Positions 43,483 to 54,897 of a stretch of DNA of 64,000 bases are shown here, in pieces. The DNA comes from Scoparia ambigualis. Taxonomy: Eukaryota; Arthropoda; Insecta; Lepidoptera; Crambidae. The stretch spans positions 18,365,036 through 18,429,035 of the forward strand of contig OY992504.1 of the NCBI GenBank assembly GCA_963921215.1. Reading direction: 5' to 3'. The notes below the pieces were generated by a model that saw nothing but the letters and a program-made list of their open reading frames with translations, was not told the origin of the DNA and ran no database searches. The position numbers were made by a program, and so were the translations under genes. The stretch's first letter is position 1. Each line of letters begins with the position of its first letter.

Positions 43483-44748
43483 ATAAGCCCTTAAAATTGG
43501 TCCCCCGAATTTGGACTAAACGAAAACAACCGACTTCCCAGGGTATACGCAGTAGTAGTTAGCCCGGAACATCGCGTGTCCCGTGTCCCACAATGCATTC
43601 AGTCGCAGCGGCGATGTGAACACAGGGACTTGTCCAATAGCCAGTGAATTGAAAGGTGCATTCGGGGGGACAATGGCCCCCGATGCCCATTCGACCTGAA
43701 GCCTCTTAATATAACATCTGATATATTCGATTGCTGAATTTACGGGCCTTTATGATTATTCACTAGTTCATTCAATATTTCATAGTTCAATTATTAACGT
43801 GTGTACAAAATTATAAAGACTATTTGAAAATTACTATAGCTATCTACGATATTTGAAAATGCTACTAAGAGAGAGCTCAATTAAATAAGATCTATTATTA
43901 CTTTAAGATTCGGTACCAAACTACAACTTAAAGCTTGGGTGCCTTATACAAAGATTGAGATACTATCTAAACATTGGTAATGTCATTATTAAAACTAGCT
44001 TCTAACTTTTTTACTATACAAAAGAAAGAATTTAAGTACTGTACTGTGTGTCCTTAAAATTTGATGAAAGAAGTGAGGTAGTCTACCTATCCTATTAGTA
44101 TGTAAATAAAAATGAATCGCTGAATGTGTTGCAAATCTCGAGAACGGTATGATATTTGACTGATTGTTTTTTGTTGTGTTTGTATTGGTCGGGACAAGGT
44201 TTAAACAAAAAAAAATGTAAATTCCTCACGGGATGTACACGGGGTGTTCAAGCGAACCATTTCGCGGGCGGGCCGCTACTTTGAAATAAATAACTTTAAA
44301 ACCACATTGTAACCACATGTACAATTAAAAAAGGGTATTATTTAATCATCAATGTATCCGATGTTGCAATAATATCATTATCTAACTATCGCCTCATTAT
44401 TATTTGAAACAAAGCCATCCCTGCGCCAGTTTCCATTCGGCCATTCCGTAAACGCTAGTATCCAGAGCCGAGCTTAACAAGACAGGCTAGCAGATTTGCA
44501 ACAATCGCATCTGGTACAATACACTGAGCGATGACCATTCGACCTAGCTTAAGCTGCTTACCCAGCTATTCCGTATCGACACTTGACCACTGAATTATAC
44601 TGGAGTAGGTACTTGCTTTGTTTGTACAATGGAGTTGCTGAAAATGTATGATTTTATTGCTAAAATGTGTGATGTGGGGAAAGGAAGCCAGAAAATAAGA
44701 TGTGTTTATTTATCGTAAGCTCGTGATTAAGTCATAGGTATTATGACA
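43483..44748. other. No gene recognised
   Basis: Positions 44095-44220 (CGAGAACGGTATGATATTTG and following) look like a common Lepidopteran repeat fragment. The rest shows no structure I can support. Confidence 0.35.
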
Positions 44749-45012
44749 TGAGCTCGATGGCGCAGCGGCTAGCGCGTTCGGCTTGTGATCTTGCCCTCTA
44801 AGCAACTTTCGCATTGCCCGGTCGCTAGATGGGTGACCAAATTAAAAACGTCTTGAGCTCCTCCGTGCTTCGGAAAGCACGTTAAGCCGTTGATCCCGGT
44901 TGTTGTCGTAAGATGACAGTCGTTAAAACCCACCAACCGCATTGGACCAGCGTGGTGGGTTATGGCCCAATATCCCCCGTGCTGTTGTCCACGTGGGAGG
45001 ACTGTGCCTGAA
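44749..45012 (+). mobile_element. SINE-gamma copy 2
   Basis: Head, 5S-like boxes (AAGCAAC, then 19 bases, then TAGATGGGTGACC with one change) and body match 35578-35867. The copy keeps CCCCCGTGCTGTTGTCCACG, which is missing from the 35.6-kb copy, and it lacks the final CAGCAGTGG and GAT tail. Confidence 0.85.
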
Positions 45013-46082
45013 AATGAAAAATGAGTGCATGAAATTAATCTTAAAGATTATTTCAAGACTTTATTTATTAGATAGACCTCTTATTATTAGACTTATCTTA
45101 GTGGGGCCTGCACAGGTCTCCCTCTCGCGTTGCACATCGATCCATTGGGATCTTTTTTTTGACAGTAAATAAACTTGTAGCCTCTTGTTCCAAAAAGTTC
45201 TTGAACCTGGTTCAAAATAGATGCTGTCGAATTTTTTGGCGGTTTTTGACGACTGCCGTTTTACGACAACACCGGAGTCCAACCCGAAGTCAATCGCAAT
45301 CCAAGTGCCTTTACCGCTCGCCATCGAGTTCCTCGATCGTTGTCGCCAATTGTATAATATGCACCAACATGTATCGGCCAGTGTGGTCAGGCAGTATCTC
45401 ATATTGGATATAGTAGAAAGCTAAACTAATCGTTGTGCTTCTTCTAACAAAGAAAAATATTGGTGTCATTATTATTTGATTTGTCAGAAACTACAAATCA
45501 ACGTCATAGGGTAAACGTACTACAAATAATCTTATTACAAGCATCCGGATTAACCGGCAAAGCCATCGTAGCGGAAGGGAAAGAAAAACATTGAGGCAAT
45601 CTGATTAATACCATAAACACTTCGTAATAGAATCAGGAGCGGGCGAAATCGGAATACAGACATAAGTTAAAGAATGGTAAATAGGCGGCAACCCAAAGGG
45701 TATTCCATATTAATTAACGTCCGTCCCGAAGGCGACGAAGACAAATGTCGGAGGCTCCGTAATGTATTTTTCCGGGCCCTCCGTCCCGAATAAAACAAAT
45801 GATAATCGGGAAAGAATGAAGTCAACGCTAACGACTTACAATTAATTATAGCGATTTTCATTTGTTCAATACGTCGCGACACTGCCCTTTGTTCAGCGTG
45901 TAAAACTGCGTACGGGTAATTGGCGATAGGTACATAATTTATTTTTCACACCACCTGTTTCTCGAAAGGTAGAAGTCTTGTAATAAAAGTGTGTTACCAT
46001 GTAACACTTGTAAAATGCCAAACCTACAAGTGTAGCGTTTCACGAAACGTACGTAGCACGTATGTACGAATAGAATAAAATC
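45013..46082. other. Unassigned; overlapping open frames at 45061-45424
   Basis: A minus-strand frame of 113 codons and two plus-strand frames overlap here. None has a motif I recognise and none has start-site or splice support. The remainder is AT-rich DNA without recognised repeats. Confidence 0.3.
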
Positions 46083-46789
46083 TTAAGAGGCCTATTACAT
46101 CTCGACTGTGATTTTTGCGTAAATTGGTCAATTTTGGCGTTATGGAGAAACTAAAATACATACTTATTGAATAGTGTAGAATAGCTATTGGAATAGTGCG
46201 TAGCGGCCTCGCTTTTTGTAAATTTTGCTTAACTTTTTAATTAAACCCAAAATTGCAGAGAAAGATTTTCATAAAGTGCGCGAAGGCACTTTTTTGAGCT
46301 CATCGATTGAACTACTGTTTAAGACAAGTGAAAAAAAAAATATAATGTTATCTCCTATATAGTCGAATAGTGCGTAGCGGCCTCGGAATTTTTACATATC
46401 ATTGATTTTATATAGAAAAAAAATCTTATTCTAAACCAAAAAACTTCGTAAATTGCTATAATTTGACTGTGAATATCTCCTATCTGCGATAATATTTTGA
46501 GCAAATTTATACCAGAGTATTGTTACTTCATGAGAAATAAAGATTTTATAATGAATTTATTATCCTATTTCGATAAAAACGATAAGTACAACTGCGAAAT
46601 TACTACAAAATGCGATGCGCCGGCCGTCCGAATTCAACTTATGCTCACAGAATGGAGATTTGTAATATTATGCATAAATTTATTATCCTATTTCGATAAA
46701 AACGATAAATACAACTGCAAAATTACTACAAAATGCGAAAATGGGCATTTTACGCAAAAATCACATTCAAAATGTAATAGGCCTCTTAA
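46083..46789. mobile_element. Palindromic element flanked by TTAA
   Basis: GAGGCCTATTACAT after TTAA at 46083 is mirrored by ATGTAATAGGCCTC before TTAA at 46786. A second inverted match follows (TGTGATTTTTGCGTAAA and TTTACGCAAAAATCACA). Inside are two direct repeats: ATAGTGCGTAGCGGCCTCG (about 46192 and 46367), and a 60-base block starting TTTATTATCCTATTTCGATA (about 46555 and 46678). The TTAA flanks recall piggyBac-type insertion, but the end sequence does not. Confidence 0.75.
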
Positions 46790-47596
46790 TCAAATGATCA
46801 ACATCACAAGGAAATATTTACATGTGTAACACTGATTCTGTTTCTCAAAGAATTACGTTGACACTTGTAACTGTGACTTTCAGAAATTATTGTAGTAGTG
46901 TCGGGAGACTCCTAATTTTTACGTATCGCATATTATATATTAATACCGAAACGAAACTAACGGGTCAAAATTTTTACATCTTCGTTTGTCAAACATTGTT
47001 CTTCCTGAAATTGAATGATTGTCCATTAATTAAAATAAAAAAGAAAATAATAAAATGGTGCCTGTATCACACTGGTGAAATTTTATGTTAAATTCTGTTT
47101 AAGACTTTCAAATCTATTTATAGTAATAGTTTAAATGTCTTTGGAGATGTTCTACGATTTCAATCATCTCTGTGAAAAGTTATCGCCGTCATTTTTCAGA
47201 GAGATCGTCCAATCAAACTTGTAAAATGGCATATTATTATAGTTATTTACAAGGTTTGTAATGTTTTTGTGAAACGTATTTTACAAGCACTTGTATTTTT
47301 ACTCTTGTAGAACATTAGAATCACAAGTTGGCGGCCATTTTAGTGCTTTCATAGTTGTCAATTGCTGTCTCTGAGAGACCATCGGAAATTTTCAAAACAT
47401 TAAACAATACCGGCATTCCTACGAAAAAAGTACCGTTGAGTGTCGGCGGGAATGCTGGGTGTCCCGCCAGTGACAAGGTCTATGGTAAATTTTTTACTAC
47501 CTTCAACTTATTTTAACTAATAAGAGTGTTTGACATCATTCGATTCTGTGTTCTATGCGCTCGAATACTAAATTATGATTGGCTATCGTGTTCATA
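46790..47596. other. No gene recognised
   Basis: A plus-strand frame of 89 codons (46822-47091) has no motif and includes low-complexity lysine/isoleucine stretches. No repeats known to me are present. Confidence 0.35.
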
Positions 47597-48123
47597 GAAA
47601 AAGTGTGAGTATTGGTCGTTGAAAACAAATGTTAACGCATTTGTGAACAAGATTGTCTAGTGTCAGTCAGTGCAACTGCTTGTAACAAGATGTTTAGATA
47701 ATTTTTCGTAAGTAAATTACAAGTATTAGTAATTTACCCTGTTGCAAATTTTATGTTCCAAATTCAAATCACTTTAATGACCAGCGGGTCATAATTAAAT
47801 TCAGTACAATATCAATGCCCTGCTAGACCTCAGGTCTTAAAATACTTACTTTAGGCGTAGTACCTACTATTAGAAAAAGTGTGAGTAATCATCTAAACAT
47901 CTTGTTTACAAGCAGTTGCACTGACTGACACTACACAATCTTGTTCACAAATGCGTTACCGTTTGTTTTCAACGACCAATACTCACACTTTTTCTAATAG
48001 TAGGTACTACGCCTAAAGTAAGTAATTTAAGGCCTGAGGTCTAGCAGGGCATTAATATTGTACCGAATTTCATTTTGACCCGCTGGTCATTAAAGTGATT
48101 TGAATTTGGAACATAAAATTTGG
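47597..48123. repeat. Interleaved inverted repeats (order X, Y, X', Y')
   Basis: X (47597-47702, AGAAAAAGTGTGAGTATTGG start) is inverted at 47887-47996. Y (47745-47884, ending TACTATTAGAAAAAGTGTGA) is inverted at 47981-48123. X' and Y' overlap at CTCACACTTTTTCT. The alternating order is not that of a simple palindrome and implies a rearrangement or a nested insertion of two copies. Confidence 0.85.
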
Positions 48124-48266
48124 AAAATAAAGTAGAAAGGTACGTAGGTATACTAATTCCATGCATTCACCATTAGGATCTGCACTAAAAAATAAATTGT
48201 TCGAAAATCGAACTGGCCACCACGAGGAGATTAAAAAAAAAATAGAACACTTTGAAAGAGGAGCGA

Positions 48267-48647
48267 GGACTTCTTGGCGGGAAAGTGAATCGTCATGTCT
48301 GCAGTTTTGTATTATTTTCTATAATTTGTGTTTTGTCGAATATTAATGTGAAATAATGGTGGATTATTTACTGTTAAGTGTTCGTGAACGTGCATGAGTG
48401 TTAGCAAATAAAACAAAACAATGCAACATCACTTTTCAAATTCTCTCAAGAAGTCCGTGTGGGACCTCATAAATTCCCATAGCTTTATTGAGTTTCCAGG
48501 GGTTTGGGGGAAAATCATTTACCATTAAACGTTCATTATCACTCATTATCATCCACTTTATGTGAAGAAAATAATAATTACCTATAATTAAAAACTTGAC
48601 ACTGGCTAAATGTGCTGATCGCACGAAGCCATTATATAAGAGAAAAA
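48267..48647 (+). mobile_element. SINE-alpha copy 3
   Basis: The flanks AAAGAGGAGCGA (48255-48266) and AAAGAGGTGCGA (48648-48659) form a 12-bp TSD with one mismatch. The copy starts at the same GGACTTC base as the other two and ends TTATATAAGAG plus an A run. Its tail agrees with copy 2. Confidence 0.92.
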
Positions 48648-48903
48648 AAAGAGGTGCGAATACTGAAAATTGCTTTGTTTTAATTGCTTTTTATTGTCTC
48701 GTAGATGGTGTGAAAAGTAGAGTATTCTCTTCGGGGATAAAGGTGCCTTCGTCTTGGGCGACCTTGAATCCAATGCTGCACTCAAGATTTTTGTCTTAAC
48801 TTTAACGCTTTGCTCGGGAATCCTTCGTTTTGCTCGGGATTCAATACGGGGCGCCCGCTACATAAGACACTACTGTATCCCCTTTGTGCATAATATACCT
48901 ACT

Positions 48904-49182
48904 CAAATACAGGGATCTTCGTTTGTTGAAAACATTTTTAAAAAACGGCTATTGGCTTAGTAAATGCGATTTAAAGTCCACTATAGAAAGTTTAAAATCG
49001 CAATAACTCAGTTAAACAAACGTTTTTTGAAAATGTTTTCAACAAACATTTAGATCTCTCTATGTTACTTTAGCATGCAAAGTTTCATTAAAAATGTCTT
49101 ATTGGCTTAGAATAATAACGCTAATTGGTTTTTAAATTTCGATTTGGTACTTTGTACGGGAAACCGAAATGCGTAAACCCTC
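48904..49182. mobile_element. MITE-P copy 3, left end missing
   Basis: ACAGGGATCTTCGTTTGTTG, CCACTATAGAAAGTTTAAAA and the full right end (GGGAAACCGAAATGCGTAAA, CCCTC) are present. The left outer arm is deleted. An extra stretch near 49108-49130 (TTGGCTTAGAATAATAACGC) looks like a local duplication. Confidence 0.8.
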
Positions 49183-49691
49183 ATTCATTAATAATTGCTC
49201 CGACGAATTGAATTGAATGACAGAACATAACAATTTCATTGTCACTGTTATACTCGTAGAAGTATATACATATATATAAATGTAGGGAATGTGCCTTACA
49301 TCTCCAGACGTGCTTGAAACTATGTTGTTTTAAATACAGTGGTGTATATCCTAAATATATTTAGATTCACTGTCCCGAACTGTAAAACGTTTAATTTCTA
49401 GGTATATTTTATGTGTGAACAACCAAATATGTATTCTGATTACTGATACGACTAATGCAATTAAGTTAGCTAGTTGTCGCTAAGATATTTTATATGAACA
49501 GTAAAACATTTAATTTTTATGTAAGTATATTATAAGTGTGAACAACCAAATTTCTGATTATTGATACGCCTATTGCAATCAAGTTAGCAAGTTGTCACTA
49601 AGTTATTGTGAACATAATGAACGTTTAGGCGTTTTTTTGAATCTGCAATTAATGTAATTAAGTAGTAACAATAGCCAATAGATAATAATAT
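49183..49691. other. Diverged tandem pair, otherwise nothing
   Basis: Blocks near 49378-49490 and 49500-49605 repeat GTAAAACRTTTAATTT, GTGAACAACCAAAT, ATTGATACG or ACTGATACG, and TCAAGTTAGC or TTAAGTTAGC. They form a two-copy repeat of about 120 bp. Confidence 0.55.
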
Positions 49692-49980
49692 ACGACCTCC
49701 TTGGTCGAGTGGTTTGCACACCAGTTTTCATGGTATTGCCATCTCTGAGGTCCCGGGTTCGATCCCCGGTCGGGTCTATTTAGAAATTATTGTTTTTCTA
49801 TATTGTCTAGGGTCTGGGTGTTTTCTATGTATGTAAGTATGTATGTATAGTAAGTATGTATTTAAGTATTAAAGATATGTTTATCCGTTGTCTAGTAACC
49901 ATTTATCGAGCTTTATAACGAAACTTCTCTTGGGCTAGATAATTGGTGTGAATATAGAAAAGTTTATTATTTATTATTTA
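49692..49980 (+). mobile_element. SINE-beta copy, best preserved (tRNA-derived)
   Basis: The A box (TGGTCGAGTGGTTTGC) and a perfect B box (GGGTTCGATCCCCGG) have tRNA-like spacing. The body continues GGTCTGGGTGTTTTCTATGT, TATGTTTATCCGTTG, GCTAGATAATTGGTGTGAA, and a TTATTATTTATTATTTA tail. The intact boxes suggest that this copy could have been transcribed by RNA polymerase III. No TSD was certain. Confidence 0.85.
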
Positions 49981-50370
49981 CTGTTAGGAAATAGTGGCCC
50001 AATGTGGGTAAATGGGTTTTCGCGATTGCCATCTTGGAATAAATACTGAAATCACCAGCACTATCTAAACGTGGTTGCCAAAGCACGGAGTTCGAAACAG
50101 TTTATCTTTAATATGGTCATCCATGTAGTGAACCGGCATTACGAAAGATGCTTTGATTGATTGGTTGTGTACTTTAAATCGTTAGGTTTTACGTCATCAA
50201 CATACATAGGTACAATGACGGACTCCGTCGCTTTACCAGTCTAAAGGTCAAAATCCCTTGCACACCGCGTCGTCTATTTGGTACGGGCACGTTCCCGGGC
50301 GGTCGGTGTGCTTCATACTAAAATCGCTGAAAAGTGGTAAAGCGACGGTGACCCCCAGCGTACATACATA

Positions 50371-50520
50371 TAATCACGACTATTATCCCCGAAGGGTTAG
50401 TCAGAGACTAGGCAATGAGGACCGCAAGAGCAATCCTCTGCCATAGTCAATTTTTCAACAAATAGCGACTGTACATGTGCTCAGCATGACAGGTGGTGAG
50501 CCCATCGCTGCTCTATATTT
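50371..50520 (-). repeat. Rpt-A copy, truncated
   Basis: It runs from TAATCACGACTATTATCCCC to GAGCCCATCGCTGCTCTAT. The remaining outer half is missing. Confidence 0.85.
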
Positions 50521-51386
50521 AATATGCGATAGTCATACACCTAGCTTACCTACATAATAACATACCTACATTAAAAATAAATAAAAAGTTAAAAACAGGG
50601 ATGGGTACTATTCTTTGAAACAAATTACCTAGTACAGTCAGCATCAAAAGTAGCTTAGCATATGAAATTTTCAAATGTTGATAACACAATACTGTGGTCT
50701 CTGCCTATTACTCCGGGAATCGGGTGTGATGTATTTATATCACATATTAACATTATGTCATATAAAAGACAGGAAAAGCATGACCTTAATAAATCGCCTA
50801 CTAATTTCGTTGAACAAAATCCAAAGCTCCACATTATACTCTAAACCTCTTTACGCTGTTTATTCTTTTTAATTCCGACGGGGGCGGTGAAATTCCCTCA
50901 TGAACCGCCAAAAAGACCATTCGTTTCTCCTAAGTCCAAGTCGTTAATTTCCTAATTACAGTTTCGAAATAAAAGCCTGTTTTTGTACTGTCCCGCCGTC
51001 CCTTCCTGTACAATCCAGGCCGGAGGTTAATGGAAGAAAAAATACGCTGTACAAATTTGCATAACATTTTTCTCTGTCTCGTTTCGAAATTAAGTCGTCG
51101 GCCCCTGCATCTACGGCTTTGTTTAAATTACCGAAGTGAATTTCGTGATTCGCTTGTAATATTCAATTTTTTGTCCGCCATGGCGCGTCGGTTTTCGCTC
51201 GCTCCAGATTCGCTACTTGTAGAATATTTTTTAGCAATACCAGGCAAAGGAGGTTTCATGGAACGCTGGAGCTTTTAACGTCATTACAGTACTGCTAGAC
51301 TACATAATCTATTAACTATTTCAAATAAAAAAAAAAATTTGGAAAATTATACCTACATAGGTACATTAATTTTATTATACCTACAT
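50521..51386. other. No gene recognised
   Basis: A plus-strand frame of 82 codons (51030-51278) has no known motif. The region otherwise shows no structure. Confidence 0.35.
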
Positions 51387-51867
51387 AATCACGACTATTA
51401 TCCCCGAAGGGTTAGTCAGAGGCTAGGCAATGAGGACAGTAAAAGCAGTCCTCTATCATGCCCACTTTTCACCAAATAGCGACTGCACGTCGTGATCAGC
51501 GTTTATAAAATAATTATTATTCTTCTGCATCATAATTTTTATATAATTCTTTAACGACATGCAACTGCTGTATTGCAACACCTTAACAAAATAATGTGCA
51601 TTATTAGTCGATTTCACTAATTTGGCTTTTCGCGCAATGCACTATGTCACTAAGTGATAGTCACTTAAAATTGTATTATTAAATGAACAAATTCAATATG
51701 ATTCAGCTCATTGAATCAATAAGCTGTATGACAGGCAGTGACCCCATTGCCGCTCTATGCTGTTGGATATACAGTCTTTAGTCCTTTAGTCGCCATTTAC
51801 GACACCAAAGGGAAGAGACGGGGTGGTAGTATTTTTTCAATGCTACGCGACACGGTTAAAATTTTTA
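51387..51867 (-). repeat. Rpt-A copy split by an insertion of about 225 bp
   Basis: The first part (51387-51502) ends at GTGATCAGCG and the second (51728-51867) resumes with TGACAGGCAGTGACCCC, so the two halves join directly in the family consensus. The intervening AT-rich sequence (51503-51727) is unknown and shows no TSD. Confidence 0.8.
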
Positions 51868-52084
51868 TTATATTATTATTAATGAATTACCAAAATTTTA
51901 ATTATACAATAATATTTATTTTTTTACCTTTTGTGTCCCACTGCTGGGCAAAGGTCTTCCCCAAATTCTTCCACAGATCCCGATCCAGAGCCAAAGACTG
52001 CCTAATAATTTATTAAATAATATTTAATGTTAATTTTTTTAATATTTATCATATTTTAAAGGTACTTTTTAAAGTAAGTCATCA

Positions 52085-52200
52085 TCATTATCAGCCTATA
52101 AACGTCCCACTGCTGGGCACAGGCCTCCCACGTGGACAATAGCACGTGGGGATATTGGGCCATAACCCACCACGCTGGCCCAATGCGGGTTGGTGGGTTA
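52085..52200 (-). repeat. SINE-gamma 3' half (minus orientation)
   Basis: CAGCCTATAAACGTCCCACT, GGCCTCCCACGTGGACAATA and CCAATGCGGGTTGGTGGGTT match the SINE-gamma end in reverse. The head is absent. Confidence 0.8.
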
Positions 52201-53342
52201 AGTTAAGTAGTTATAATTAATAATAAATACATTACACGATACCTGTCCCGGCGAACTTCGTATCGTCTAACATCAGTGAATATAGTGTCAACTTTTAGTT
52301 TAAATTTATTTAGGATTTAAATAAGTACGTTAATGTTTTTTTATATATTTTAGTGTTTTTATTAACGCTTAAACATACTCAAACCTGAGCCTGACGCCTG
52401 AGGTTGTCGTCTTTTTTTCAGAGTTTTAAATTTTACTTAATTTTTTTATTTAAGTAAGTAAATGCGTTTTAAAATAAATACAAAAAATTTATAAAGTTTT
52501 AAAGCGTAGGTCAAGCTGTCAAAGTTCACTCTGTCAATACTTTTTATATTATTATTTTTAATATCTTCGAACTGTTTTCTTTACTTTTATCCTCTTTCCT
52601 GTCTTCTATGTCACCCATAATCCAAATTTTTACACTTTTCCGTACTTTTCTTTCACATTTTCTTTCACACAAACCTTGTCCTAACAATTACAAACACAAC
52701 AAAAAAAGAATTAACCAAATAGGTGTAGCCGTTCTTAAGTGATGTGCGTACAAACATTTCGACAATTGTTTTTTTTTTATTATAAGGTCCTATCAAATCA
52801 AGCGTAGATATTTTAAGGGCCAAAAGATAATTAACAATTAAACAATTATTATTAGGAATAAAAAAATCGATCATCCATACTAAATAAATATCCTTTAAAC
52901 AATGTACACGCACACATACACACCACCGGACTATGTACTAATAAAAAGGACTCTTTAAATTAAAATAAAAGGTTTCCTGTCCGCTTGTGACACTTGAGTG
53001 CATGTGTAACACCGAAAGCGTAAGCTCCTCAACCTTTTTAATGTAAGTTAGTGCATGATTAAAGTATGGATTCTGATTAAACACTCCAAATGAGTAAAAA
53101 ATTATCAATATTATCATTTAGATTAGAAAACTGTGAGTAGAAATAACGTTTAACTTCCGAACTAACGAGGAAATTAATCGGCTAGTTTCGGCTTTGTAGA
53201 GCGTTGTCTCTGTCGTGCGGAGTTCACGCTCTAACGAACTACGACTGACGACAGCGACAAAACGTCACATCATGTTTCATTCTCCTTTCTTCTGATCTCC
53301 CTCTTCAGCTCGATGCGCATTGTTTACCGCCAGATACTTCAA

Positions 53343-53344
<2 letters not shown>
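52201..53344. other. No feature seen
   Basis: AT-rich. Open frames here have no motif and run through low-complexity sequence. Confidence 0.35.

Positions 53345-53405
<61 letters not shown>
53345..53405. repeat. (GT)n microsatellite, about 30 units
   Basis: An uninterrupted run of GT. The reverse frame gives a histidine/threonine repeat that is not a real protein. Confidence 0.98.
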
Positions 53406-53406
<1 letters not shown>

Positions 53407-53547
53407 ATGAAAACAGGATAATATAAAATAAATTTGTTTGGAAGTTTTGACTTTTGTTGTAAAAAAAAAAGAAGCAAATCCTTTAGTGATCTTATTTTTT
53501 TTTGCTTAAAGGTATTATTACACTATTATAGCGGCTCACTAGAAGAA

Positions 53548-53600
53548 AAACCCATCTCGTCTCGTAAAAGGCGACTAACAGACTAAAGACCGCGTGGAGG
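53548..53600 (+). repeat. Rpt-A core fragment
   Basis: CTCGTAAAAGGCGACTAACA, GACTAAAGAC is the conserved core only. Confidence 0.7.
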
Positions 53601-54311
53601 GATCGGGGGCCTTTATATGACTACCCCTTAAAATATTTGGGCTTGATTTTTTAGGACCTTATATAGATTTTTTGTCTATTCTAGTTAATATAATGATGAT
53701 ATAAATTTAGATATGGTTTACTTGGAGTGAGACGGTTTTTTAAAGTAGTATCTTTTCTCGTTGCGGTTTTTTCACCCATTAGTAAAAGTTATTCCCAGGG
53801 ACAAAGAAGATAAGAGGTCTGGCAGAAGAGTCGTAAAGATATTTTTAAACACAGTTTCTAACAGGAATCAATGTTTTAAGTGTGATTAGCAAATTTAACA
53901 AGCAAATTAGCACTTCCAAGTCATTGGTAATAAATATCTAAGCGAATGTCGGCCTAACTTATCGATAAAGTCGAACAACTTGAAACTGGTGTAGGCCCAT
54001 GGGGAAATCTGCAATCTCGGCCTTCCGCTAACAAAGTTTTCAACTAAAATCCTATTGTGCCCCGTGTCATGGGAAGAGTACACTCGATTACTCTGTCTAA
54101 GACTGGAACTGGAGTTCTGCAGTAGTGACTCACAGTGATTCCGATCTACACACTGCATTTAACAATTATGTCATAAAATACAAATTTTATGTCGCCCAAC
54201 AACTACCAATAAAACATACGGTAACCTTATACCATGAGTCGGGTCGTGTGCCTGAATCACCTGATTGCCACCATAGTAATAAAAAAAACAAAGGAGCATC
54301 AAGGTATAATC
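53601..54311. other. No feature seen
   Basis: There is no recognisable frame or repeat. It forms the left flank of the ORF1-only retroposon. Confidence 0.35.
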
Positions 54312-54600
54312 TAAAGCTGCGATTTACTCTTAAATTTCCTCTTAGGAAATAACCTAAAATTACCAATTAATTAATATACGACTTTTTCAAATTATAGAGA
54401 TTGCTCCCGAAAAAATTTTTGAAATTCCTTGAAAAACAAAAAAGTACCAAAAAACTTAGAAAAATTTCGGCCAAAACTTCAAAATTTAAAATCTTCCAAA
54501 ACTTTATAGAATCATAAATTGAACTTAAAAATACATAAAAATTAACTTTTCGCAAAAAATTTTTATAACAAAATTCCTTAAAAATAACCTAACCCTAACC

Positions 54601-54844
54601 TTTTTTTTTTTTTTTGTTTCCCCGGGAGAAATGCATTACGCATACCACCGCGCCGGGGCAACGCAGTGGTTATGTGGGACTCCCCTCCTCTGAGATGGTA
54701 AATGAGGAGGGTTTACCCACTAAAACTCCCGGGCACTCTCCGTCTTCCGCATTGGCCGAAACCCGGTTACTAACGGTCGTAGTAGTCCACGAATCGGCGG
54801 CGGGGTCCTTTTGGACACACCTTGCAAGTCCTTGGACTTGCTCG
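54601..54844 (-). mobile_element. Short poly(A) retroposon inserted antisense in the leader
   Basis: The plus-strand T run at 54601-54615 is its poly(A) tail. AACCTAACCCTAACC occurs at 54586-54600 and 54845-54859 as the TSD. The body contains CCCGGGAGAAATGCATTACG and GGCCGAAACCCGG. The target is a CCTAA-type tract, which resembles insect telomeric DNA, so an element of the TRAS/SART kind is possible but not shown. Confidence 0.75.
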
Positions 54845-54897
54845 AACCTAACCCTAACCTAACCTAACTAAAATTTTTCTTTTTCACCAAAAACAAA

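Noticed and set aside
45061..45402. 113-codon minus-strand frame as a host gene
   Set aside because: No motif, frames are also open on the other strand, and no promoter, splice or conservation evidence can be seen.
49692..49780. Possible tRNA gene with perfect B box
   Set aside because: The same head, body and TTATT tail occur elsewhere, which marks it as a SINE; the stems do not form a cloverleaf.
53277..53477. Protein with a histidine/threonine repeat (minus strand)
   Set aside because: It is the translation of the (GT)n microsatellite.
54586..54870. True telomere or subtelomere
   Set aside because: Only a few CCTAA-type units are present, some are CCCTAA, and they lie inside a retroposon leader.
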